From NCBI GenBank assembly GCA_041747855.1, contig JBGTEJ010000020.1, positions 1 through 12,226 on the forward strand: DNA of 12,226 nucleotides. The letters are read 5' to 3'. Position numbers and translations under genes: made by a program. This document shows positions 1 through 5,322 of the stretch, piece after piece (within the stretch, counting starts at the first letter, position 1; the number at the start of each line of letters is the position of its first letter). The notes beneath the pieces were generated by a model. That model ran no database searches, was not told the origin of the DNA, and saw only the letters and a program-made list of their open reading frames with translations. The DNA comes from ZC4RG35 sp041747855 (GTDB lineage: Bacteria; Actinomycetota; Acidimicrobiia; Spongiisociales; ZC4RG35).

Positions 1-327
1 TCGGGCCCGATGGTTCATGACGGTTAGGGCGTAGGCGGCGTGTACATGGAGGAGCAGGGCGACTATGAGTCCCGTCCGTAGCAACCAGAGGACGACATGC
101 TCGGGGAGTAGTGGATAGAGGAGCTCGCGCAGGGCGTGGGCGTAGGTGTCGATGGCCGCCACACCGGCCACATCCGGCATGAAGATCTTCCAGTTGCCGA
201 CCATGTGGGCCACCAGATAGACGATCCACACGATCCCGGTGAGGGCCATGATCCACTTCTTGCCGACGGCTGAGCGGTAGAACTCGATCGGGAACGGAGC
301 CCGCTTCTGGGCGCTGGTGGTAGTCAA
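1..327 (-). CDS. sdhC: Succinate dehydrogenase cytochrome b subunit (SdhC, b558 type), N-terminal 109 residues, cut by window edge
   Basis: Membrane anchor of succinate dehydrogenase (complex II), which binds heme b and passes electrons from the SdhAB dimer to quinone. The 109 visible residues match the start of the b558-type family: FYRSAVGKKWIMALTG (residues 17-31), then a first TM segment running into AHMVGN (40-45, H41 a likely heme ligand), the YAHALREL stretch (62-69), and a second TM segment with LLLHVHAAYALTVMNHRAR (91-109, H94 and H96). Residue numbering counts the TTG at 325-327 as codon 1. No in-frame ATG or GTG lies just upstream, so TTG is the best start, but it has no ribosome binding site at normal distance. 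A GAGGTG at 344-349 instead serves an out-of-frame ATG at 336-338, whose four-codon frame ends on a TGA overlapping this TTG. The rest of the gene, and presumably sdhA and sdhB, lie beyond position 1. Confidence 0.88.
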   Translation of the reverse strand, partial: MTTTSAQKRAPFPIEFYRSAVGKKWIMALTGIVWIVYLVAHMVGNWKIFMPDVAGVAAIDTYAHALRELLYPLLPEHVVLWLLRTGLIVALLLHVHAAYALTVMNHRAR

Positions 328-338
328 GGCCAGGTCAT
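324..338 (-). other. Four-codon ORF (M-T-W-P-stop) overlapping the sdhC start
   Basis: On the minus strand GAGGTG (349 to 344) is followed after 5 nt by ATG ACC TGG CCT TGA. The TGA (326-324) overlaps the TTG (327-325) that opens the sdhC frame. This is the only well-spaced ribosome binding site before sdhC, so ribosomes probably enter here and reinitiate at TTG. A single-base indel in the assembly could also have split the true N-terminus. Confidence 0.4.
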
Positions 339-357
339 TATGACACCTCGCCTGCCG

Positions 358-363
358 GGTATA
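358..363 (-). promoter_or_regulatory. Possible -10 box for sdhC
   Basis: TATACC on the minus strand matches TATAAT at the first four positions and would start transcription near 350, just upstream of the GAGGTG at 349-344. I see no convincing -35 box. The 328-505 intergenic stretch otherwise holds only this element and the whiB promoter. Confidence 0.3.
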
Positions 364-441
364 GCTCTGCTTCGGTAAGGCGCTGGCAGCTTTGTGCCCG
401 GTGGCGGGAGGGGTCCCGGTCAGCATCTCGAAACTCTGGTC

Positions 442-470
442 TTGACGGCGCGCGCGCAAAGGCATAATGT
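442..470 (+). promoter_or_regulatory. Probable sigma-70-type promoter of whiB
   Basis: TTGACG at 442-447 (five of six to TTGACA) is followed after 17 nt by TAATGT at 465-470, which fits the actinobacterial TANNNT -10 pattern. CATAAT at 463-468, at 15-nt spacing, is an alternative. The predicted start, near 476-478, falls inside the palindrome at 475-488. The spacer contains an alternating CG run. Confidence 0.55.
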
Positions 471-474
471 CACG

Positions 475-488
475 CGTGTAATTACACG
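475..488. promoter_or_regulatory. Perfect 14-bp palindrome at the whiB transcription start (candidate operator)
   Basis: CGTGTAATTACACG is its own reverse complement over all 14 bases. It sits just after the -10 box and just before the ribosome binding site GAGGAGA (494-500). A dimeric repressor bound there would block initiation. The bound protein cannot be named from the sequence; autoregulation is one possibility. Confidence 0.5.
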
Positions 489-505
489 GTTGTGAGGAGA
501 CCTGA

Positions 506-781
506 ATGAGGAGCAAGCTCATCGAAGCGTTAGCCATTGGTGAGCTTTCCTGGCAGGACTACGCCAACTGCCGTGGCGCCGACGCTGATCTGTTCTTCCC
601 CGAGCGGGGGGCTTCAACCCGGAAGGCGAAAGCGATCTGCAATGCGTGTGAGGTCAAAGGCCAGTGTCTGGACTACGCCATCGAGATGGGTGAGAAGTTC
701 GGCATCTGGGGCGGCCTCAGTGAGCGCGAACGCAGACGGGTGCGTCGGGAGCGGGCCGTCGGCCAGCGGAAGGTCAGCTGA
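506..781 (+). CDS. WhiB-family iron-sulfur transcriptional regulator
   Basis: A 91-residue WhiB-like protein. These actinobacterial regulators hold a [4Fe-4S] cluster, usually sense O2, NO or redox state, and act with the housekeeping sigma factor. The four cluster cysteines are C22, C45, C48 and C54 in the standard C-Xn-C-X2-C-X5-C order. The conserved turn GIWGG is at 66-70, followed by a basic tail rich in Arg (ERERRRVRRER) that fits DNA contact. W16 and the ANCRGADADLFFPE block are also family-typical. The ATG is preceded at 5 nt by GAGGAGA (494-500). Which WhiB class (WhiB1, WhiB2 and so on) cannot be decided from this sequence alone. The stop is 6 nt from the stop of the convergent bpa gene. 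Confidence 0.95.
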   Translation: MRSKLIEALAIGELSWQDYANCRGADADLFFPERGASTRKAKAICNACEVKGQCLDYAIEMGEKFGIWGGLSERERRRVRRERAVGQRKVS

Positions 782-787
782 GGCAAG

Positions 788-1237
788 CTACAGATAGAGA
801 CCGGACGAGTCGTCCCTCTTAGCCGGGGCGGTCAGCGCTCGCTGCTGCATCTCCGCAAGCTGGGACTGGGCGACCATCTGTTGAGTCCACAGTGACGCCT
901 GGATCCCGTGGAATAGGCCCTCCAGCCATCCGATGAGCTGCGCCTGAGCCACTCGAAGTTCGGACTCCGAAGCGCCCTCTGTGTTGAGAGGGATCATTAT
1001 CTCCGAGAACTCCGCCTGGAGTTCTGGCGAGAGAACCTCTTTCAACTCTGCCACCGACTTGGCGTGGACCGACGCCATGCGGACCCGACCACCTTCGTCG
1101 AGAGGGGCCTGACGGGCCTCTTCCAGCATCGCTCGGGTCATGGTGGCTATGCGGATCAGCTTGGACGGCTCGCTAACGGGTGGCGACTCGGCGACCGATT
1201 CGACCTCGACCGCATCAGGTTGGAGAACTTCTTCCAT
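788..1237 (-). CDS. bpa: Bacterial proteasome activator (Bpa/PafE family)
   Basis: A 149-residue protein matching the ATP-independent activator (DUF2587) that forms a ring on the actinobacterial 20S proteasome and opens its gate for unfolded substrates. The most diagnostic stretch is ELRVAQAQLIGWLEGLFHGI (93-112) in the helical core. The protein ends in GLYL, corresponding to the C-terminal GQYL-type tail that docks in the proteasome alpha-ring pockets; the known family tail has Gln where this has Leu. The first 26 residues are acidic and probably disordered. The chosen start is ATG 1235-1237, because the longer frame upstream is low-complexity Arg/His-rich shadow sequence that overlaps the next gene. 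No clear Shine-Dalgarno is visible. A TAGTGT (TANNNT) ends 8 nt before the ATG, so a leaderless or nearly leaderless mRNA is possible. The gene implies that prcBA exists elsewhere in the genome. Confidence 0.9.
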   Translation of the reverse strand: MEEVLQPDAVEVESVAESPPVSEPSKLIRIATMTRAMLEEARQAPLDEGGRVRMASVHAKSVAELKEVLSPELQAEFSEIMIPLNTEGASESELRVAQAQLIGWLEGLFHGIQASLWTQQMVAQSQLAEMQQRALTAPAKRDDSSGLYL

Positions 1238-1312
1238 TAACAATGACACTAGCCAGGCTCTGAATAAACATGCCCCAAGAGGTCTGGCTGTAACCCCGGA
1301 CGACCGCTGGCG

Positions 1313-1900
1313 ATGTCTAGCGTGAATCCGATGAGAGCGGTGCTCATCGTCACGGTGGCATACACAATGGTTCTGTTTGCTTATGGCCGGGTAGTCGACA
1401 GCCCCCTCACGAACTTGTACACCGCTATCACGGTCGGGCTGATCCTCCTGTTTGCCGTCCTCCATCGGTGGACAAGGTGGTCGAAGAGGGCGCTCTGGGT
1501 GGCGTCCCTCGTTGGCCTGGGGAACATGCTCGGTGGGGTGATCCTGATAGGCGGACAGCCTCTCTACATGGCCGATGTGATCGGCCCCATGGCGTATGAC
1601 AAGGTGTTCCACGCCCTGGCCGGCTTCGGGATGGTCTTCCTTGCCTGGGAGGCTGTCCTGCGTTGGGCCGGCCCTGGGTATCACAGGGGAGGTTTGCTCC
1701 TGGTGACCTGGCTGGTGGTCATGGGTGGGGGCGCCGTGGTCGAAATCGCCGAGTTCGTTGGCACCCTCCTGGGAGATGTCAATGTGGGGGACTACGCCAA
1801 CAACGCACTCGATCTGGTCGCCAACGCCGCCGGAGCCCTCGCTGGTGTCATCGTCGTCGGGCGTGGCTCCCGCCGATTACCCTCCCCGACGGCTGAATAG
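1313..1900 (+). CDS. YjdF/VanZ-like integral membrane protein (DUF2238-like)
   Basis: A 195-residue polytopic membrane protein with hydrophobic segments at about 8-24, 36-51, 61-80, 99-117, 127-148 and 164-183. It carries the pattern of YjdF/VanZ-like proteins: YDKVFHALAGF (95-105), AWEAVLR (111-117), an acidic VVEIAEF (142-148), then NNALDLVANAAGALAG (163-178), which resembles the closing DxxxNxxGALxG helix. The molecular function of this family is not established; conserved D96, H100, E144, E147 and D167 suggest a polar site inside the membrane. The start at 1313 has only a weak GGA upstream; ATG 1331 (residue 7) is an alternative. It ends 10 nt before the RCK potassium channel gene, so the two are probably co-transcribed. 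Confidence 0.7.
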   Translation: MSSVNPMRAVLIVTVAYTMVLFAYGRVVDSPLTNLYTAITVGLILLFAVLHRWTRWSKRALWVASLVGLGNMLGGVILIGGQPLYMADVIGPMAYDKVFHALAGFGMVFLAWEAVLRWAGPGYHRGGLLLVTWLVVMGGGAVVEIAEFVGTLLGDVNVGDYANNALDLVANAAGALAGVIVVGRGSRRLPSPTAE

Positions 1901-1910
1901 CCGAACCCTC

Positions 1911-3053
1911 ATGCGAAACCGTATTGCCAAGTTCTTCGAGTTCCCTGCCGTGAGCCGTGTCGCCTGGCACGTCCGGCGGGTGTCGAGCAAGTTCGACGGT
2001 GGGTTTCTAAGACCGCTCTTTGTCTTCCTGCTCTTCATCCTCGTCCTCACTTCAGCGTTGATCTGGCTCTTCGAGACCGATCGGACACTGAAGGACCTTG
2101 GAAGAGCGGTCTACTGGACCTCGACCACGGTCATTGGTCGGGGTGACTCGGCTATGGCAGAAGGACCGGTCGGTTGGGTGGTCGGCGCGCTGCTCGGACT
2201 GTTCGGAGTGGCGGTAGTGGCCACGATGACCGGTCTTCTGGTTGGTTTCGTAATCGACTTCATACTCAAGGAGGGACAGGGAATGGGCGCTTCGGGGTAC
2301 ACGGATCACATCGTCGTCTGCGGTTGGAACCCGACGGCAAGGGACCTCATCGACGAGCTGACAGCTGAGGGAACGGCCAAGATCGTCTTGATCCACAACT
2401 CCGACAAGAACCCCGCAGAAGGTCTTGTGTACTTCGTCAATGGCGATACCACGTCGGAGGAGGACCTCAGGAGGGCAGGAATTGAAAACGCAAGGGCAGC
2501 CATCATCTGCCCGGCCGACTCTTCCAACGAGGCCGACCTCCACTCGATTCTGACGGTGTTGGCCGTCGAGTCGGTCGCACCCAATGTACGGACCGTGGCT
2601 GAAGTGAACAACCCGATCCATGTCCCTCACTTCCGACGCGCCGATGTGGACGAGCTCCTGGTCACCTCGAAACTGACCTCGAGGCTACTGGCCCGCTCGG
2701 CCCTGTATCCGGGTCTCAGCGAACTGGTGACCGACATTCTGGGAGGGGCCGGCAACGATGAAGACCCGCAGCTCTATCGGGTACAGATGCCCGTCGAAGG
2801 CGTCGGCAAGTCGATCATCGAGCTCGGGGCCTTGATGCGCGCCGAACACCACGCGACGGTCCTGGCCGTGATCCGTTCCGGCAACACGGTGGCCAACCCG
2901 CCGCATGGTTTCCGTATGGAGGCGGGTGACGACCTGGTGATTCTGGCCTTCAGTCTCGGCTATCTGACTCCGGTGGACGAAGTGAGTGATAGGACATCGG
3001 AAGTAGCGGCCGACCCGGCAAAGTCCCCAAGCTCCAAACTGTCCCCCGCCTGA
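1911..3053 (+). CDS. MthK-like potassium channel with cytoplasmic RCK (TrkA-N/TrkA-C) domains
   Basis: A 380-residue two-TM ion channel fused to a ligand-gating RCK module. TM1 spans about 35-54, the pore helix 62-72, the filter 74-79 and TM2 about 87-118. The RCK N-lobe opens with HIVVCGWNPTA (133-143), the same form as the MthK HVVICGW start, and continues with VNGDTTSEEDLRRAGI, a nucleotide/ion-binding Rossmann pattern. A TrkA-C-like lobe follows from about residue 283 (LYRVQMP) and ends with GDDLVILA. The filter reads V-I-G-R-G-D where T-V-G-Y-G-D is usual, so K+ selectivity is not guaranteed. ATG 1911 lies 10 nt after the upstream stop; a longer frame back to 1725 only overlaps the upstream gene out of frame. 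There is no good ribosome binding site before 1911, so translation probably couples to the upstream gene. Met125 has its own strong internal ribosome binding site. The stop faces that of the anti-sigma gene at 12 nt. Confidence 0.88.
   Translation: MRNRIAKFFEFPAVSRVAWHVRRVSSKFDGGFLRPLFVFLLFILVLTSALIWLFETDRTLKDLGRAVYWTSTTVIGRGDSAMAEGPVGWVVGALLGLFGVAVVATMTGLLVGFVIDFILKEGQGMGASGYTDHIVVCGWNPTARDLIDELTAEGTAKIVLIHNSDKNPAEGLVYFVNGDTTSEEDLRRAGIENARAAIICPADSSNEADLHSILTVLAVESVAPNVRTVAEVNNPIHVPHFRRADVDELLVTSKLTSRLLARSALYPGLSELVTDILGGAGNDEDPQLYRVQMPVEGVGKSIIELGALMRAEHHATVLAVIRSGNTVANPPHGFRMEAGDDLVILAFSLGYLTPVDEVSDRTSEVAADPAKSPSSKLSPA
2268..2285 (+). promoter_or_regulatory. Internal ribosome binding site and in-frame ATG giving a soluble RCK subunit
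   Basis: AAGGAGGG (2268-2275) lies 7 nt before ATG 2283-2285, in frame with the channel (Met125), right after TM2 and 8 residues before the first RCK beta strand. Initiation here would give a 256-residue cytoplasmic RCK protein (2283-3053). In archaeal MthK a soluble RCK subunit arises from an internal Met at the same structural position. This site is far stronger than the one before the full-length start. Confidence 0.55.
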
Positions 3054-3065
3054 GTCGCTGGAGTT

Positions 3066-3800
3066 TCAGTCCCCGGCGATGAAGAACATCCAGCTGCCGT
3101 CCTCGGTGAAGCCGGTCCGCCACCCGGCGTAGCTCCCGAACTCGGAGATCATCTCCAGCTCTTCGGTGGTATAGATCGTCAGCAGTTCGTCGAGGAGAGG
3201 CTGAGGTATCTCCTCCCATGTGTCGTAGTCGAACGCTGCGGGCCATGTGTAGTACGGAGGAATTCCGGGCTCGGTGAACTCCTGTCGGACATGTGTGGTG
3301 TCGAGGAGTTTGACCAGGGTGCCCAGTTGCCCACGACCCTGCGTCTCCCACTCGATGAGCAGGTCGAACCCGCCCCCGCCGAAGCTGACGCGGAAGTTCG
3401 GATCAGCAAGACTCTCCAGAGTGTCGAAGTCGCAGGCGAGGGCCGCGACGATGACCGCATCACGTTTGGCTGCGACCGCCGCAGGCAGACCGGTGACGGG
3501 ACCGGGAGTCGGCTGCCCGGTCGCCGAGCACTGCACCGCAGGCGTGGTGACAGTGGTGGTCGGATCCGACGGTGTGGTCACTTCGGGTTGTGTCGAGTCG
3601 GGCCCGGCGATGGGAGGGCTGCTGAGGAACCCGGGGAGCAGAGCGACTGCGAGAACCACGGCGGTCGCACCCGCCGCAAAGGCGAACCAGCGTGTTGCCA
3701 CGCTCGTAACAGGCCCTCTCTGGGAAGGGGGAGTGAGCAGACGGGTGGCGTCGCGCACCTCCTCGGAAGCCTGTTGCATACGTTGTTCGAACTTGTCCAT
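3066..3800 (-). CDS. Putative one-TM anti-sigma/regulatory partner of the adjacent ECF sigma factor
   Basis: A 244-residue protein: a cytoplasmic N-terminus with an amphipathic stretch (MDKFEQRMQQASEEVRDATR, 1-20), one TM segment at about 36-58, a Pro/Thr/Ser-rich external linker (60-105), and a globular external domain from about 105 containing ALACDFDTLESLADPNF (120-136). C91 and C123 are the only cysteines, so the HxxxCxxC zinc anti-sigma (ZAS) motif is absent. The anti-sigma role rests on position and topology: the start is 2 nt past the stop of the sigma gene, with AGGAGTG inside the sigma 3' end, which suggests coupled translation. The C-terminal domain is not one I can name; its size and aromatic/acidic pattern would suit an extracellular sensing or NTF2-like fold. 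Start chosen for its ribosome binding site; the longer frame upstream runs through the sigma gene out of frame. Confidence 0.65.
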   Translation of the reverse strand: MDKFEQRMQQASEEVRDATRLLTPPSQRGPVTSVATRWFAFAAGATAVVLAVALLPGFLSSPPIAGPDSTQPEVTTPSDPTTTVTTPAVQCSATGQPTPGPVTGLPAAVAAKRDAVIVAALACDFDTLESLADPNFRVSFGGGGFDLLIEWETQGRGQLGTLVKLLDTTHVRQEFTEPGIPPYYTWPAAFDYDTWEEIPQPLLDELLTIYTTEELEMISEFGSYAGWRTGFTEDGSWMFFIAGD

Positions 3801-3802
3801 GA

Positions 3803-4363
3803 TCACTCCTGGCTGGTATCTGTTAGCTGGACCCGTAGGTGCTCTCTGGCTTGATGGAGATGTGCCTTGACGGTCCCCCCGGAACAACCCATGACGGCCC
3901 CTATCTCGTCGGTGCTCAGTTGCCCGACGTAATGGAGAACAACAGCCTGTTGCTGGCGCTTCGGGAGCCGTCTCACTTCTTCCCACACCTCAGTGGAATC
4001 GGGGCTCAGGTCGGTGACGGTTCCGCGATCGGGGTCGTGACCGATCTTTGAGATGGCCCGTATCTCGGCCCCGATACGTCTCCGCATCGAGGTGGCCCGA
4101 TTCACCATCACCCGTCGCACCCACGCTGACGGGTTGTCGTACCGGGAGACCCGGGCCCAATGGCGATGCGCAGTTGCGAAGGACTCTTGGGCGAGGTCTT
4201 CGGCGGCCTGGCGATCGGGGGCGAGGGCGCGCGCCATGGCAACCATGTGGTTGTACTCGCTTCGATAGAAGCTCTCGAATGTGCCGATCAAGGGGCGTTC
4301 TTCACTTGGAATGGCGTTTCTCCTTGCGACAGGTGTCGGCGAGGTCATACCCGATACACGCAC
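3803..4363 (-). CDS. ECF-family RNA polymerase sigma factor
   Basis: A 186-residue extracytoplasmic-function sigma factor. Region 2 (about 29-96) shows FESFYRSEYNHMVAMARAL, then EDLAQESFATAHRHW and YDNPSAWVRRVMVNRATSMRRR, covering core binding and -10 recognition. Region 4 (about 124-180) shows WEEVRRLPKRQQQAVVLHYV, then STDEIGAVMGCSGGTVKAHL, the helix-turn-helix for the -35 element. There is no region 1.1 or 3, as is typical. GTG 4361-4363 is the longest sensible start; ATG 4346-4348 (residue 6) is equally possible, and neither has a strong ribosome binding site. The gene is first in a two-gene unit with the putative anti-sigma. On the minus strand GGGAATTT (4402-4395) and CGTC (4376-4373) resemble an ECF -35/-10 pair, but the 20-nt gap is long, so self-activation is only suggested. 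Confidence 0.93.
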   Translation of the reverse strand: MRVSGMTSPTPVARRNAIPSEERPLIGTFESFYRSEYNHMVAMARALAPDRQAAEDLAQESFATAHRHWARVSRYDNPSAWVRRVMVNRATSMRRRIGAEIRAISKIGHDPDRGTVTDLSPDSTEVWEEVRRLPKRQQQAVVLHYVGQLSTDEIGAVMGCSGGTVKAHLHQAREHLRVQLTDTSQE

Positions 4364-4414
4364 ACCGACCAGGACGGGTTTAGTCGACCCTGAGAAATTC
4401 CCGCGTCAACCCCC

Positions 4415-4443
4415 TACACATCCACTTCAATAGGTCCTACGAT
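4415..4443 (+). promoter_or_regulatory. Probable promoter of the small HTH regulator
   Basis: TACACA (4415-4420, four of six to TTGACA) and TACGAT (4438-4443, TANNNT) are separated by 17 nt. Initiation would fall near 4450, 8 nt before the ribosome binding site GAGGA at 4458-4462. The box overlaps the inverted repeat at 4441-4455. Confidence 0.5.
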
Positions 4444-4455
4444 CAGAACGTGATC
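4441..4455. promoter_or_regulatory. Inverted repeat GATCA-N5-TGATC over the -10/start site
   Basis: Two perfect 5-bp arms (4441-4445 and 4451-4455) are 10 bp apart centre to centre, one helical turn. The repeat covers the 3' half of the -10 box and the predicted start. This geometry suits a dimeric repressor, possibly the HTH protein encoded directly downstream. Confidence 0.45.
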
Positions 4456-4468
4456 CAGAGGACGACAG

Positions 4469-4693
4469 ATGGCTGAGGACTACCCACCGATTCTCGACGC
4501 GGCTCAGGTTGCTGAGCTGCTCGGGATGAACGTGCAGATGGTTCGGCGCTATGTCCGGGAGGGCAGGCTTCCCGCCTACCGACTTCCCGGTGGCCGAACC
4601 TTCAAGTTCTTCAGGGACGAGATATACGAGTTTCTCCGATCCCACCCTGCGGTAGCAGAGGAGGAGATTGGTGAAACTAGGTCCGTCACCTAG
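4469..4693 (+). CDS. Small excisionase/BldC-like (MerR-type) helix-turn-helix DNA-binding protein
   Basis: A 74-residue protein of the HTH_17/excisionase class. The helix-turn-helix spans about 9-30 (LDAAQVAELLGMNVQMVRRYVR), followed by the basic wing EGRLPAYRLPGGRTFKFFRDE (31-51) and a last helix IYEFLRSH (52-59). This layout is shared by phage excisionases, MerR N-termini and the actinobacterial developmental regulator BldC. No integrase, att site or phage gene lies nearby, so a chromosomal regulator of the BldC type is more likely than a true excisionase. The ribosome binding site GAGGA (4458-4462) lies 6 nt before the ATG. It has its own promoter and lies between an ECF sigma unit and the pilus locus; either could be a target. 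The protein is not clearly BldC itself. Confidence 0.85.
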   Translation: MAEDYPPILDAAQVAELLGMNVQMVRRYVREGRLPAYRLPGGRTFKFFRDEIYEFLRSHPAVAEEEIGETRSVT

Positions 4694-4775
4694 CGCACAG
4701 GCAACCACACTGTCGGTCGCCCATCTGGCGCCAGTTCTAGCGATCTCGATTCTTGCGGGCTGCTCTCCGGGCAGC
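4671..4775 (+). other. Possible lipoprotein signal-peptide remnant after the HTH gene
   Basis: GTG 4671 has GGAGG (4660-4664) at 6-nt spacing and opens a frame with Lys at position 2, a hydrophobic run LSVAHLAPVLAISILAGC (14-31) ending in a lipobox LAGC, and a Gly/Ser-rich start of the mature part. From about 4776 the frame lies antisense to the well-composed minus-strand gene and looks non-coding. This 82-bp gap between stops could hold a truncated lipoprotein gene, but the GGAGG is also part of three Glu codons of the HTH gene, so chance is possible. Confidence 0.22.
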
Positions 4776-4777
4776 TC
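4757..4777. terminator. Possible bidirectional terminator hairpin
   Basis: GGGCTGC and GCAGCTC can pair over 7 bp (one G-U) around a 7-nt loop, between the convergent ends of the HTH gene and the minus-strand gene. No U-run follows, so terminator function is uncertain. Confidence 0.3.
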
Positions 4778-5312
4778 AGAATCCGGTCGACGTCGTGATC
4801 GCAAGGATCATTGTCAGAGGGACATAGAGCTTTTTTCCGTCGGGGTCGGTGAGCTCGATGTGGTCGTCGGCGACAACCGCCACCTTGCCAATCACCAGCT
4901 GACCTGCGGGGATCGCCAGTCGCACCGTGTTGCCCTGTTCGGAATGCTCGGCGAGTCGGGCGGCCAACGTTTCGTTGGTCGTGGATCCGGGGGAAGAAAC
5001 CTCGCCGACCGGGATCATCGACCAGTACGCCGCGTCCAGCCGCACCTCGGTCTTCAGACCCGAGCCTTCCAGCACCGCATAGTCGACTCCGGCGCTGACC
5101 ACAGCCCCGCTGAAGCTGTGACCTCCGAACTCGACGGACGCTCGGTCGCCACGGTTCGCCATCTCCTTGGCGACCTCGCTGAGACCGAACCGGCGCCGAT
5201 CGTGGAGGGCGGTCAGTCGCTCGTCCTCGGCCGCTTCCTCGACGATTTCCCGGCCTACGCCGTCTCGGAGCTCGGATGCAATGTGGGGGTCATGTTCGAA
5301 TGTCTGTTCCAT
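4776..5312 (-). CDS. Unrecognised protein with two Sm-like/SH3-like barrel repeats
   Basis: I do not recognise this 178-residue protein. Residues 1-53 are charged and helical, with GVGREIVEEAAEDERLTALH (18-37). Two segments of about 49 residues, 55-103 and 127-174, appear homologous: each starts with a Gly (GDRASVEF and GNTVRLAI), continues with a G-x-V turn and an alternating beta pattern through a D-x-A/I-x-L strand, and ends with a V-x-L strand. This is the pattern of small five-stranded Sm/SH3-like barrels, which in bacteria often bind RNA, DNA or peptides. There is no signal peptide or TM segment, so it is cytoplasmic. ATG 5310-5312 has a modest GAGAG upstream. It is transcribed away from the pilus operon, with only 48 nt between the two starts, so shared regulation is likely. 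A role in the pilus system is unproven. Confidence 0.75.
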   Translation of the reverse strand: MEQTFEHDPHIASELRDGVGREIVEEAAEDERLTALHDRRRFGLSEVAKEMANRGDRASVEFGGHSFSGAVVSAGVDYAVLEGSGLKTEVRLDAAYWSMIPVGEVSSPGSTTNETLAARLAEHSEQGNTVRLAIPAGQLVIGKVAVVADDHIELTDPDGKKLYVPLTMILAITTSTGF

Positions 5313-5322
5313 TTTCGCGCTC

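Noticed and set aside
448..458. Alternating CG run in the whiB promoter spacer as a Z-DNA or special element
   Set aside because: Too short to claim, and expected occasionally in high-G+C DNA.
1238..1684. Upstream extension of the bpa frame to 1684 on the minus strand
   Set aside because: The extra residues are Arg/His/Pro-rich shadow sequence antisense to the membrane protein at 1313-1900; family length ends at the ATG at 1237.
1725..1910. Longer N-terminus for the RCK channel from 1725
   Set aside because: It overlaps the upstream membrane-protein gene in another frame, and the channel's TM1 and family start fit ATG 1911.
3274..3870. Plus-strand frames of 187 and 198 residues opposite the anti-sigma gene
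   Set aside because: Low-quality Arg/Ser/Pro-rich translations antisense to a gene with a clear TM segment and a coupled ribosome binding site.
4469..4693. Excisionase of an integrated phage or mobile element
   Set aside because: No integrase, att repeat, tRNA or phage gene nearby; the same fold is used by chromosomal regulators such as BldC.
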